DNA of 44,823 nt from a virus, in IMG/VR virus record IMGVR_UViG_3300032286_000651, positions 1-44,823 of that record; one strand, given 5' to 3'. The notes beneath the pieces were generated by a model. The model was not told the DNA's origin. It made no database searches and saw only the letters and a program-made list of their open reading frames with translations. A program made the position numbers and the translations under genes. Positions within the stretch are counted from its first letter, which is position 1, and the number at the start of each line of letters is the position of its first letter. Positions 1 through 8,538 of this stretch are shown one piece after another.

Positions 1-1136
1 CTTAAAAACTTTTTAAGAGCTGGCTTGGTGGCTTTGAAAAAGTCTCTTAACGCATCTGCAGGTTTCCTTACAGTTTTGTTGACGCTGGCAGCTTCATCAA
101 ATCCCACTACGCTGGTGCCTTTGATTGACAATGGCCCTTGTAGGGAATCAGCTATGTATACTCCTAATTTACGAGTACGAGTATTAAACACCCAAAGCTG
201 ATCGGCACCTACAATATCAGCTGGATTGATTGAAGTCAACTTGAGAACCGCATCTTGTTTCATGTACTTGACACGAGCAACTAATTTTTCCTTGCTAGGT
301 GCACGTTTGACACGCGGCTTGCGGACAACTGTTTTATGTTGCTGGTATTTTTCAATATCAGCGAACAGGGCTGTGTAAAATGCAATGTAGCGTTTGAAAC
401 GCACCTTGGGCCATTTACGATAGCCTTCTTTCAGCTGCTCGTCCTCGCCCGCGGCTGCTGCTGAAATTTCTTCAAAATGTGGTTGGAAGAACTTGCTGAC
501 GGCAACTACTGCACCTTGCGTTACAGTCTTTTCGTGAAAGTAACCACAAGCGTCAAACGTCACTGCATCCGACTCTAATTGGTCCTCAAAACTTTCAATG
601 TGTGCAATGTGCCCTTCAGCAATTTCGCGCAAGCGATCTTGAATCGTAGGCTGTTTAACCGCTGCCTTGGGCTTTTCTTTTTCAGTTTCAGCTACAGCAG
701 TACCCAATGCTTCACGATTAACAATACTCAACACAGTATTTTTAATGTGATCACGGAAACGATCACGCATGGGCATACCCTTCCTATGGGCCCGAACCAA
801 GGCCGCTACAGTAATCGGCGTCAAACTGTCGGGCGATTTCAAATAGGCGCGTAGGGTGTCGGCATCGACTAAGTTGCTGGCCGCCAACCAACTGTTGAAT
901 TCGGGACGCAGTTCACGGTTACTGTAAAAGTAATTGTAATAGCGGAAACTGTTACGAAGTCGTACATCAAATTCAGCATCGGTCAGTTCCATTGCTGCCG
1001 CGGTGTCCCACACAGGCTCAGGACCAAAATACTTTTCATCAAGAAACAACGGGTTCCGTGGAGCACGGGTCTTTGTACGAGCAGACTTTTCAACTTTGAT
1101 ACGAGCCACAGTAGCCTCCAAATTGTCAACTTCCAT
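1..1136 (-). CDS. Conserved-looking phage protein of unknown function (partial, C-terminus beyond left edge)
   Basis: An open frame reads leftwards from an ATG at 1136 and is still open at base 1, giving at least 378 residues. I do not recognise the family. The protein is soluble-looking, with no signal peptide or membrane segment. It is rich in Lys and Arg, especially in a middle basic stretch (about residues 255-295) rich in KxxVRKPRVKR-like sequence. It then contains a strand-like segment with LWVFNTRTRKLG and ends in another basic region. A central Glu/Ala-rich part looks helical. The gene is divergent from the gp14/gp15 operon and has its own TAAATA motif 12 bases before the ATG, so late expression with the virion genes is likely. 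No clear Shine-Dalgarno sequence precedes the start. That it is a real gene is near certain; its function is open. Confidence 0.8.
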   Translation of the reverse strand, partial: MEVDNLEATVARIKVEKSARTKTRAPRNPLFLDEKYFGPEPVWDTAAAMELTDAEFDVRLRNSFRYYNYFYSNRELRPEFNSWLAASNLVDADTLRAYLKSPDSLTPITVAALVRAHRKGMPMRDRFRDHIKNTVLSIVNREALGTAVAETEKEKPKAAVKQPTIQDRLREIAEGHIAHIESFEDQLESDAVTFDACGYFHEKTVTQGAVVAVSKFFQPHFEEISAAAAGEDEQLKEGYRKWPKVRFKRYIAFYTALFADIEKYQQHKTVVRKPRVKRAPSKEKLVARVKYMKQDAVLKLTSINPADIVGADQLWVFNTRTRKLGVYIADSLQGPLSIKGTSVVGFDEAASVNKTVRKPADALRDFFKATKPALKKFL

Positions 1137-1148
1137 ACAGTATAGCAG

Positions 1149-1154
1149 TATTTA
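1149..1154 (-). promoter_or_regulatory. T4-type late promoter motif (TTAAATAC) for the left-edge gene
   Basis: On the minus strand TTAAATAC lies 12 bases upstream of the ATG at 1136. T4 late promoters have the consensus TATAAATA near -10 and no -35 element. Together with the motif at 1185-1190 it makes the 70-base gap a divergent late promoter region. Confidence 0.55.
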
Positions 1155-1184
1155 ATTGGTGTGTCAACCGGTGGCGCCCGACCA

Positions 1185-1190
1185 TAAATA
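1185..1190 (+). promoter_or_regulatory. T4-type late promoter motif (CATAAATA) for the gp14-gp15-NUDIX operon
   Basis: CATAAATA reads rightwards and ends 15 bases before the ATG at 1206. It is followed by an AAAAGGA Shine-Dalgarno sequence. It differs by one base from the T4 late consensus TATAAATA. Confidence 0.65.
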
Positions 1191-1205
1191 TTCAAAAGGA
1201 TCCGT

Positions 1206-2351
1206 ATGCCTAGATTGTCTATGTGGAAAAACGGTAAACATACCAATGATTACCGTTTTTTTGATCGAGTCATTAATGAACAATTCACCGTTGGCGGAAC
1301 AGGGGTCAATGTCCACTTATATCTCGGCCCTGCTAAACAGACTGATAGTACAGATTCAACAGTCCCTGATTATGCTAATCCCACAGCCAAAAACATCCAA
1401 GACCTGCTGTTTTTAGAAAATCGAGATCGAACCTACAGCACCGATGTATATAATTTACGTGGCATTTATCAAGTCAGCGATAACGACTTTGATCTAAGTC
1501 AATTTGGAATACAACTGGCTAATGACACAATCTTTATTGTGTTTCATTTAAACACCATGGTAGAATATCTTGGTCGTAGATTAATGGTTGGCGATGTACT
1601 GGAATTAGAACATTTAAAAGATTATTATCCATTAGATCTAGATGCTGCGCCCGAAGCACTAAGAAAGTATTATGTCATCAAAGATGTTAGTCGCGGAGCC
1701 GAGGGATTTAGTCAAACTTGGTGGCCGCACTTGTGGCGTGTTAAATGTGAGCCATTAGTTGACAGCCAAGAATACAAAGACATTATTAAAACTGGTGTTG
1801 GAATAAGTGCTATATACGATGCATTCATTGGAATTAACGATGCAATCATTGCCCAATCAGAAAAAGACGTACCACGGAGCGGGTACGACACTACCGAAAT
1901 TTATACTGTACCAATCGACACCAACGGCGATCCAGGTGTACCTAACAGTTTAACTGCAGACACTACAGTACCTAATAACGATTCCCATTTGCTTCCCACA
2001 ACTGATAGCCAAACACTTAGTCCAGACTCGTCTGTTACTGGATATTTGACTGGTGACGGGTTAACACCCAATGGGCTGCCAATTACACAAGGAATTGAAT
2101 TTCCCAATAATCCCCTGCTTGGAGATTACTGTTTACGTGTAGACTATGTACCCAATAGACTGTTTAGGTGGGACGGCCGAGCTTGGCGCAAAATTGAAGA
2201 TGCTGTGCGTACTAATTACACTCCTGGAACTGCCAATCAAACTCTTAAGAGTGGGTTCTTTAACAACTCAAATTTGGTTACCAATGGTGATGGTACTATT
2301 GTCAATAGTCGTCAAGGGCTTAGTAAGGCTCTACGTCCCAAGGAAGATTAA
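1206..2351 (+). CDS. gp14: gp14-like neck (head-tail connector) protein
   Basis: The 381-residue product resembles T4 gp14, one of the neck proteins that close the filled head and dock the tail. Residues about 70-200 follow the gp14 pattern: an N-terminal LLFLENRDRTYSTDVY segment, a DLSQFGIQLANDTIF strand pair matching the FSNFGMQVQDEV region of T4, then a segment equivalent to the T4 KEGDLIYFP block. The similarity is distant, and I rely strongly on the next gene being gp15, as in T4. It is longer than T4 gp14 (about 256 residues). A Thr/Pro/Asp-rich linker (about 230-290) leads to a C-terminal NRLFRWDGRAWRKIED module that looks like a small virion decoration domain. An AAAAGGA Shine-Dalgarno sequence supports the start. 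The stop is 3 bases before the gp15 ATG, so translation is probably coupled. Confidence 0.62.
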   Translation: MPRLSMWKNGKHTNDYRFFDRVINEQFTVGGTGVNVHLYLGPAKQTDSTDSTVPDYANPTAKNIQDLLFLENRDRTYSTDVYNLRGIYQVSDNDFDLSQFGIQLANDTIFIVFHLNTMVEYLGRRLMVGDVLELEHLKDYYPLDLDAAPEALRKYYVIKDVSRGAEGFSQTWWPHLWRVKCEPLVDSQEYKDIIKTGVGISAIYDAFIGINDAIIAQSEKDVPRSGYDTTEIYTVPIDTNGDPGVPNSLTADTTVPNNDSHLLPTTDSQTLSPDSSVTGYLTGDGLTPNGLPITQGIEFPNNPLLGDYCLRVDYVPNRLFRWDGRAWRKIEDAVRTNYTPGTANQTLKSGFFNNSNLVTNGDGTIVNSRQGLSKALRPKED

Positions 2352-2354
2352 TAT

Positions 2355-3725
2355 ATGGCACAAACATATTTTTATGACCAACAAATACGCAGATTTATAC
2401 TGCAGTTTATACGCATAATGAGCAACTTTGAAGTTGAGACCGGGTTGAACTCGGCCGGCAACAGTGCACTTATTCGTGTGCCTGTGGTATACGGAGATCC
2501 TACACGGCAAGCAGCGCAAATTATTGGCAACAACAGTGAAACTTCTTTGCCACCAGTGCCCATAATGGCTGCTATAGTTAGTGATTTAAAATATGACCGC
2601 CCGAGAGTACAAGAGCCTAATTTTGTAAGCACAATGACTGTTAGGCAACGCAAAGTTGACCCGGTTACTGGGCAATTGCAAACTGTTCGAGGTAACAGTT
2701 TTAGTGTTGAACGACTCATGCCTGTACCCTATAAGTTAACAATTAAATTAGACATTTGGACTAGCAACACCGAACAAAAATTACAAATATTAGAACAAAT
2801 CCTAGCCTTATATAATCCAGCGTTGGAAATACAAAATACCGACAACTATGTTGATTGGAGCAGTTTGAGTTACGTAGAGTTGATCGATACCACATGGAGT
2901 AGTAGAAGTATACCTACCAATACAGAAAACCCCATCGACATTGCTACGCTGACATTTGAAATTCCAATTTGGATCTCCGCTCCTGCCAAAGTCAAAAAGA
3001 TGGGCATTATCGAACGTATCATTGCCAGCATCTACGATAATCAAGAAGATCTTGACGCCGCACTTAATGCTGGTAAATTACTAAACGGCCAACGCCAATA
3101 CGTTACCCCACTTAATTATTCAATAATACTGCTGTCTGGGCGGGTACAGATTATTTCTATTCCCAACAGCACTATCCTAACTGATTCGGTAGCCTCTAAT
3201 ACCATTGGCAATGGTGGAGGGGAATTACAAAATTGGCCTGCAGTAATTAATGTGTTTGGCCAATTACGCAATGGCATTAGCGAATTGCATCTCAGCCACG
3301 GCGACTCTAGCCCAGACATTGTAGGTATAATTTCAGAAAATCCCCTAGATCCTAAAGAGTTGTTGTTTACTATTGACGGTGACACTATACCAGTTAACAC
3401 GCTGTTTCCAATCGACGCTATTATCAATCCAGAAAAGTCGTTCCCAGGAGCAAAGTTGGGCGCTCCTGCAGCAGGACAGCGGTATTTGCTATTAAACGGG
3501 ATCAACGGTGCGTTGGCTTGGGGGGTAGGCTTTTATGCCCAAGGTAATGACATTATTGAGTATGACGGAACTAATTGGACTGTGAGTTTTGACTCCGCTA
3601 CTGCTACAGGGCCGGATTATGTTACTAATATCAATACCGGTATACAATATAAATGGTTGGCCGGTACTTGGGTTAAAAGTTACGATGGCGAATACCCAGC
3701 TGGTCGTTGGCATTTGGTACTGTAA
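2355..3725 (+). CDS. gp15: gp15-like proximal tail sheath stabiliser / tail terminator
   Basis: The N-terminal 230 residues match T4 gp15, the hexameric protein that caps the finished tail tube and sheath and binds the neck. Shared landmarks in order are FYDQQIRRFILQF (T4 FYNSSFRRYATLM), an LIRVPVVYGD strand (T4 FIRVPITYAS), a PVPYKLTIKLDIWTSN strand, the helix LQILEQILALYNPAL (T4 MFQIVEQILPYFQPH), and a strand ending IPIWISAP. The protein is 456 residues against about 272 in T4. The extra C-terminal 220 residues include a block with NDIIEYDGTNWTV and end GRWHLVL, which suggests an added surface domain. The start has an AAGGAAG Shine-Dalgarno sequence inside the end of gp14. The stop overlaps the next start (TAATG). 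Confidence 0.85.
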   Translation: MAQTYFYDQQIRRFILQFIRIMSNFEVETGLNSAGNSALIRVPVVYGDPTRQAAQIIGNNSETSLPPVPIMAAIVSDLKYDRPRVQEPNFVSTMTVRQRKVDPVTGQLQTVRGNSFSVERLMPVPYKLTIKLDIWTSNTEQKLQILEQILALYNPALEIQNTDNYVDWSSLSYVELIDTTWSSRSIPTNTENPIDIATLTFEIPIWISAPAKVKKMGIIERIIASIYDNQEDLDAALNAGKLLNGQRQYVTPLNYSIILLSGRVQIISIPNSTILTDSVASNTIGNGGGELQNWPAVINVFGQLRNGISELHLSHGDSSPDIVGIISENPLDPKELLFTIDGDTIPVNTLFPIDAIINPEKSFPGAKLGAPAAGQRYLLLNGINGALAWGVGFYAQGNDIIEYDGTNWTVSFDSATATGPDYVTNINTGIQYKWLAGTWVKSYDGEYPAGRWHLVL

Positions 3726-4165
3726 TGGAATTAGGCCATTTAACTGGGTGCGGCGCCCTGGTCCATGCAAAAACTACCGGACGGTATCTTTGGCTGCAAC
3801 GAGCCAACAGCAGCTACAGCGGAACTTGGGGAATTGTGGGCGGCAAAGCCGAACACAACGAAAGTCCAATCCAAGCTCTATCTAGGGAATACCGAGAAGA
3901 GTTGGGGATCGAATTTGATCCGGTGCGCCTGATACCTATTGAACAGTACACCGCCGCAGATCGTCGTTTTGTATACCACACTTTTTACATGTTGGTTGAA
4001 GCCGAATTTGCACCCATACTAAACAACGAACATTCAGGTTACTGCTGGACCGAGTTAAATTCACGCCCCACCCCACTACATCCAGGGGTGTGGCGTATTT
4101 TTGAATATGCTGAAGTTAAAAACAAACTACAGCAACTGGAAATTCAACCAGCCCGTACAAAATAG
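3725..4165 (+). CDS. NUDIX hydrolase
   Basis: The product of about 146 residues has a complete NUDIX box, G-x5-E-x7-REY-x-EE-x-GI (GGKAEHNESP followed by REYREELGI), with all metal-binding glutamates present. NUDIX enzymes cleave nucleoside diphosphates linked to another group, such as ADP-ribose, Ap4A or capped RNA ends; the substrate cannot be read here. I chose the ATG at 3725, which overlaps the gp15 stop as TAATG and gives the N-terminus MELGHLTGCGALV. An in-frame ATG at 3707 would add six residues and lies inside gp15. The gene is the last of the rightward operon. Its final 22 bases overlap the end of the convergent glycosyltransferase gene. A link to nucleotide-sugar handling by that neighbour is possible but only inferred. 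Confidence 0.9.
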   Translation: MELGHLTGCGALVHAKTTGRYLWLQRANSSYSGTWGIVGGKAEHNESPIQALSREYREELGIEFDPVRLIPIEQYTAADRRFVYHTFYMLVEAEFAPILNNEHSGYCWTELNSRPTPLHPGVWRIFEYAEVKNKLQQLEIQPARTK

Positions 4166-7100
4166 TAGTCACCATCTGGGCCGTTGTTGCTGAATAGTCC
4201 ACGGCACTCAAATCCTTTAGCAGCCATGTAAGCAATCACAGTGTCACGCAATGGTGCACCAGTGTTGTATTCAACTACTTGCAGTTCTAAGATCACATGA
4301 TTACAACGGCTCAGACAGTAATCAGCCCCGCGCAATATGTCTAGTTCAGCACCCTGAACATCAATTTTGACGAGATCAGGCAAAGGAAAACCGCCGCCAA
4401 GCACAACCGAGTCTAGTGTTTCTGTACGTAGCCGTCGACGATGACTCTCGTTAAAGTATTGTGGTACTTCGGGATTAACAACCACATTTTCCAAATAGTA
4501 ACTATTGCCTCCGGGATGCACATCATTTTGATAAAAATCTACTACGCGCTCACTGTCACTTAGCACGCCAATGTGGTATTTTAAATTTTGCTCTTGATAC
4601 AAAAATTCCACACTGTCCATAGCATCAAACACACAGTATTCTGCGTGTGGCCAAATACGACGTGCTTCGTTAGTCCAGTGCAGCACACATGCACCAATGT
4701 CGTATATGTAGCGTGGGTTGATGCCTACATCACGTAGACTGATTAAAAAATCTACGTGTGCTTGCGGTAATAGACGTTGATTGCCTAACTCGCGTAGCCG
4801 TTCACTGCCGGTTTTTTCCAGCATTACAGTGGACGCTGGAATAGCATCGTTGATTACAAATTCCCCCATGCCGATGTGTCGGCATTTAATACTAGTGTCG
4901 GCCCAAATCTTAAACCCACAGTCTTTGGCACGTCGACAAAAGAACACATCCTCACTGATGGTATTGGCATGGTCAATGGCACTGTGATATTTAAACTGCG
5001 GATATCCAATAGTCTCAAAAACCGCCCGTTTAATCAATATGCAGCCAAATCCAGCACCAGCAACTTCTACTAGGCCGCGGTTTTTAAGGCGTGCATAATC
5101 AATATTAACAACCCCGCCTTGCCCATTGTCTTCGTAGACTTCTACAATGTGCTGTCCAGGTTTGCGTTGAATGTACAGTCCAGTGACAGCGTCACGATCA
5201 TGCGCTAGTAATTTTACCAGCGTGTCGGGCGGAAAAGCGATATCACTGTCTACACTAAACAAGTAATCATAGGGCGTATTGACTACCCAATGTGCGATAA
5301 GGTTTCGCACTTGATCAATATTGTACCCGTAAAAATATTGAAAAGTCGCAGTATAGCCCTCAGGTATTACCAAGTCGTAGATACTTTTAAAAGTGTCTAC
5401 TTCAATGTGCTTGGCAGTGGGAATACCAATTAATATGCGTTTTGTTACAGGAGCAGGTGGATTTTTAATAGCGTCAATTGTGGGTTTTTGAGTCATATCA
5501 GTCTTGATTTTAGCATAAATTGGGCCTTCTCGCTCCAAAAATCCACCAGTAATTGCGGTGTCGGATGTAGTGCTTGCAAACGGTGTTGAGAACAGTAAAT
5601 TGGTGATTAAATAGTTGGTTCGTCCTTGCGCTAACTGCCAATCAAATATGTAGTTGTCACCATAGTAGATTTTAAGCTCTGCGGGAATAGCAGCCCAGTT
5701 GCTGCGGTGTAAGAACATCAAACAGCCAAACCCATGTGTGTGCTGCCCAGTCCAAGGCACAATGTCAATTGCGCCGTCAGTTACTGGGGGATGATTGAAT
5801 AAGGGGTCACCTGGACATAATCCAAAAACACCAGCAGCTGGCGTAATTAGCTCCGCTAGCCGATCAAAAAGTTTAAGATCAAAACTAATATCGTCGTTAA
5901 CAATACAAATACGACTGTATTGTGCTACGTCAACTCCTAGATTCCAAGCTGGATTAACATAAATATTTTCTCCAGGCACAAAGCGTTTGATTTTGGGATG
6001 ATATTGAAAATCATCAGGCTCGGCGTCATTATCATTGTCAATTATGATGATTTCGCCAACCAGTTCATATTCACACAGTTCAACTAGAAATTTAGTAAAC
6101 TGTTGAGCAGCACGCCACATTGTGGGCACTACTACTGTGTAACGCGCGGGCTGCTTACGGGCTAGTATTTCATTAGCATTGCGTGTTTGCTCCCCACCGT
6201 TGACTTTGTAATCGTTTATAGGGCTAGCATCGTTGTAAAGGTAAGAGATATTGGTCAAACAGCGTACACCTGCGGGTCTCGCCTGTTCGATTAAACTGTA
6301 AAATAAGCTGCCATCCCCGCCTGCACGATACCACTGTCCTTGGCTGTCTTGAAAATCACTGTCGGGCACTGTGTGCATTAAGCGCTGCACGAAGGTACGA
6401 AGATGTGTGTAGGGCATGTTCCAATTGAATCTATGATCTCGGTACGTACCGTTTTGTTTAACAGATTCAGGATAAGGTTGGCTGATTAATGGTATATTGT
6501 CTACTACGCTCCAGCAACTGCCATAGGTAAATTCTGCGCCGTCAGCATATTCGGCGTTGTAGCGAGCAAATATGGTATTGTCAGCCGCCAGCGCATCGTC
6601 GCCGTCTATCAACATGACAATGGCCGCAGGATTGTCCACTGCGCGAATAGCCCGTACCTGGTTGTATACTGCACCTTGATTAGTACTGTTAACCACATAT
6701 TCAAAATGTGCTTCTATGTCCTGCGGCAATGCTGCTAATGCTTGGCGGATCACAGCGTCACTAGCATCAGTACTGGCATCATTGATTAGTACACAGCGAT
6801 AATTGTCATAGTCTTGTGCAGCGATGCTGGCTATACACTGTTCGATGTAGTTGGCTGCATTGTAAAATGGCACAACAACCACAATCTCACGCTCAGTGCC
6901 TACACGATATGGCTCTAGCTCTACACGATTATGCGTTCTACGTCCCCATATCTCGTGCACTGCTCGATTGATACGGCTTACTGATCTATAAGCCGCCCGA
7001 GGCAAATACTCGTTGAGTTGGTGGTAAAAATGCTGACGCCACTGTTCTGCTACCGTGTTCCAACTGGCCCAAGGTTTGACTGCATTGCAGTAGTACTGCC

Positions 7101-8220
7101 GTTGTTGGTGCAAGTAAGTATCTTGGGCTGCTCGCACAGTCATGGCCACAAAACGTTCAACTTGTTGATCCGTATTGATATTGGGGTACAAGCTGTTGGG
7201 TTCAATGGGATAGTCAATCTTGTAGCAGGCCAAGTCCACAGCAGTTTCTTCCATAGCGCCAAATCTGCAGGTCAATACTGGTGTGTTGTACAGTAGGCTT
7301 TCCAATGTGCTGATACCAAAAGTTTCTGGGAAACTGGTGGGATAGATCATGAAGTTGGCCTGTGCCAACAATTGGGCAATTTCTGGCTGTGGAATAACTC
7401 CAGTAAATTCAATGTTGAGATCTTTGTATCGGGGATCCTCGATCATACCGCGCCAAGTCAGTTCCTGCGCGTCAGGCTCTGCAGTAGCACCAAATCTATA
7501 GTACCCACCAATTACAACCAACCTAGCCGCAGGCAGTTGTTTTTTAACCAGTGGCCAAACACGATCTACTAAAGGAATCATGCCCTTGGTCACTGACGCA
7601 TTATACACATAGAGATTGGGATCTTTAGCTGCCAAGTCAATTTCGTCTATGTGACTGCGGGCACCATTACGTGTAACAAAGATCTTGTTCTTAAGAACTT
7701 CGTACATGCGTTTACCACCGTGGTCGCATGTGGAAACATAACTGGTATGCCAATCACTTAGTGTGAAGATGTCGGTAATACGATCGGCCAGTGCCAATGG
7801 TTCAATAGCACGATCACCTAAACAAAATGTGTCATGCATCCATAGCACCCGCATGCCAGCTCGGCTAAGTATTCTATCGTAAAGATTCATGCCCATGTAG
7901 GGCAATGCTCGACTATCGCCCAAATTAGGCAATTCATGATCAGGAATAAATGGTATCACAGTGCGTGAACTGATCACAATGTCAAATTCATGATCCTGTG
8001 CTAGTTCTTCCACGGGACGATACAGTACACGTTTGTATACACCAGGGTTAGCGCCGTCGGTGTTGCAGCGATTAAACACCGTAACAGCGAACCCTAATTG
8101 AGCTAGACTTTCGCTCATGTAAATTACTGCGCTTTCGCTACCGCCTAGCCCCTGACGGTAAACTGTGGTACCATCATAGGGCAAGCCTATGATGTCAATT
8201 ATGGCAATGGTTATAGTCAT
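4144..8220 (-). CDS. Multidomain glycosyltransferase (GT4 + GT2-like x3) with C-terminal FkbM-type methyltransferase
   Basis: One 1358-residue chain holds five catalytic-looking domains. Residues 1-400 are a GT-B/GT4 glycosyltransferase with GGSES near residue 26 and the donor-site motif FPETFGISTLES near 297-308. Residues 445-690 are a GT-A/GT2 domain with VPFYNAANYIEQCI and a metal-binding IDGDD at 538-542. Residues 693-895 form a second GT2-like domain (VVVPTMW, IIIDNDND, IVNDD near 773). Residues 927-1120 form a third GT-A-like domain (ILIGIPT, VDSDIAF near 990, and SEDVFFCRRAKDCGF). Residues 1155-1355 are FkbM-like methyltransferase (YDIGA near 1172, KIDVQGAELDILRGA near 1285-1299). No signal peptide or transmembrane segment is seen, so it should act in the cytoplasm, building and capping a short glycan on a virion protein or host envelope component. 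Its own TAAATA motif lies 22 bases upstream of the ATG; no strong Shine-Dalgarno is seen. Domain calls are strong; the substrate is unknown. Confidence 0.9.
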   Translation of the reverse strand: MTITIAIIDIIGLPYDGTTVYRQGLGGSESAVIYMSESLAQLGFAVTVFNRCNTDGANPGVYKRVLYRPVEELAQDHEFDIVISSRTVIPFIPDHELPNLGDSRALPYMGMNLYDRILSRAGMRVLWMHDTFCLGDRAIEPLALADRITDIFTLSDWHTSYVSTCDHGGKRMYEVLKNKIFVTRNGARSHIDEIDLAAKDPNLYVYNASVTKGMIPLVDRVWPLVKKQLPAARLVVIGGYYRFGATAEPDAQELTWRGMIEDPRYKDLNIEFTGVIPQPEIAQLLAQANFMIYPTSFPETFGISTLESLLYNTPVLTCRFGAMEETAVDLACYKIDYPIEPNSLYPNINTDQQVERFVAMTVRAAQDTYLHQQRQYYCNAVKPWASWNTVAEQWRQHFYHQLNEYLPRAAYRSVSRINRAVHEIWGRRTHNRVELEPYRVGTEREIVVVVPFYNAANYIEQCIASIAAQDYDNYRCVLINDASTDASDAVIRQALAALPQDIEAHFEYVVNSTNQGAVYNQVRAIRAVDNPAAIVMLIDGDDALAADNTIFARYNAEYADGAEFTYGSCWSVVDNIPLISQPYPESVKQNGTYRDHRFNWNMPYTHLRTFVQRLMHTVPDSDFQDSQGQWYRAGGDGSLFYSLIEQARPAGVRCLTNISYLYNDASPINDYKVNGGEQTRNANEILARKQPARYTVVVPTMWRAAQQFTKFLVELCEYELVGEIIIIDNDNDAEPDDFQYHPKIKRFVPGENIYVNPAWNLGVDVAQYSRICIVNDDISFDLKLFDRLAELITPAAGVFGLCPGDPLFNHPPVTDGAIDIVPWTGQHTHGFGCLMFLHRSNWAAIPAELKIYYGDNYIFDWQLAQGRTNYLITNLLFSTPFASTTSDTAITGGFLEREGPIYAKIKTDMTQKPTIDAIKNPPAPVTKRILIGIPTAKHIEVDTFKSIYDLVIPEGYTATFQYFYGYNIDQVRNLIAHWVVNTPYDYLFSVDSDIAFPPDTLVKLLAHDRDAVTGLYIQRKPGQHIVEVYEDNGQGGVVNIDYARLKNRGLVEVAGAGFGCILIKRAVFETIGYPQFKYHSAIDHANTISEDVFFCRRAKDCGFKIWADTSIKCRHIGMGEFVINDAIPASTVMLEKTGSERLRELGNQRLLPQAHVDFLISLRDVGINPRYIYDIGACVLHWTNEARRIWPHAEYCVFDAMDSVEFLYQEQNLKYHIGVLSDSERVVDFYQNDVHPGGNSYYLENVVVNPEVPQYFNESHRRRLRTETLDSVVLGGGFPLPDLVKIDVQGAELDILRGADYCLSRCNHVILELQVVEYNTGAPLRDTVIAYMAAKGFECRGLFSNNGPDGDYYFVRAG

Positions 8221-8226
8221 GGTAAA

Positions 8227-8280
8227 AATAAAATTATGTGTGTATTTAACGAAGCCACTGCCGAGCTACATAATTTTATT
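8227..8280. repeat. 13-bp perfect inverted repeat in the promoter gap of the glycosyltransferase gene
   Basis: AATAAAATTATGT at 8227-8239 is the exact reverse complement of ACATAATTTTATT at 8268-8280, with 28 bases between. The interval contains the TAAATA motif of the gene starting at 8220. It could be an operator, an RNA stem in the leader or a 3' processing structure. Confidence 0.6.
8243..8248 (-). promoter_or_regulatory. T4-type late promoter motif (TTAAATACAC) for the glycosyltransferase gene
   Basis: TTAAATAC on the minus strand ends 22 bases upstream of the ATG at 8220 and sits in the loop of the 13-bp inverted repeat. A second TAAATACAC lies in the loop of the hairpin at 8280-8302. 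Confidence 0.55.
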
Positions 8281-8302
8281 GCGGTGTATTTACTACACCG
8301 CA
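8280..8302 (-). terminator. GC-rich hairpin, possible terminator of the adhesin operon
   Basis: TGCGGTGTA and TACACCGCA form a 9-bp stem around a 5-base loop, 13 bases after the stop of the 66-residue gene. It directly abuts the 13-bp inverted repeat. No clear run of T follows on either strand, so intrinsic termination is uncertain; it may instead protect or process the 3' end. Confidence 0.4.
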
Positions 8303-8314
8303 GACCAAAACAAC

Positions 8315-8515
8315 TTACATCATTCTAGTAAACCTACTGTCAGTAACGTCATAGTCGCCAATAATATAGGTTTTAGGATTTGCTGTGCCCGCAGTTGAAA
8401 TAGTTGCGTGCGGGAAATTTAAAAATTGATGTGTTTCCGCTGATGTAAAAATAGTGCTGCTCACATAAAATTTCTTATTGTCACCAAACATGTGAATTAA
8501 TTCTTGTAATGTCAT
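8315..8515 (-). CDS. Small protein of unknown function (66 residues)
   Basis: An ATG at 8515 has a good AAGGAA Shine-Dalgarno sequence six bases upstream and starts 24 bases after the stop of the lectin-like adhesin gene. The product (MTLQELIHMFGDNKKFYV...) has no membrane segment or recognised motif. The first ten residues look helical and the rest strand-like with many Thr. Spacing and Shine-Dalgarno support a real gene at the end of the 36-kb structural block, but there is no homology evidence. It may be a chaperone or assembly factor for the preceding adhesin, as small genes after phage fibre genes often are; this is inference only. Confidence 0.6.
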   Translation of the reverse strand: MTLQELIHMFGDNKKFYVSSTIFTSAETHQFLNFPHATISTAGTANPKTYIIGDYDVTDSRFTRMM

Positions 8516-8538
8516 TTTTGTTCCTTGTTAAACAATTG

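Noticed and set aside
579-854. Plus-strand open frame inside the left-edge gene
   Set aside because: It lies wholly antisense to a much longer protein-like frame, without a Shine-Dalgarno sequence or recognisable content.
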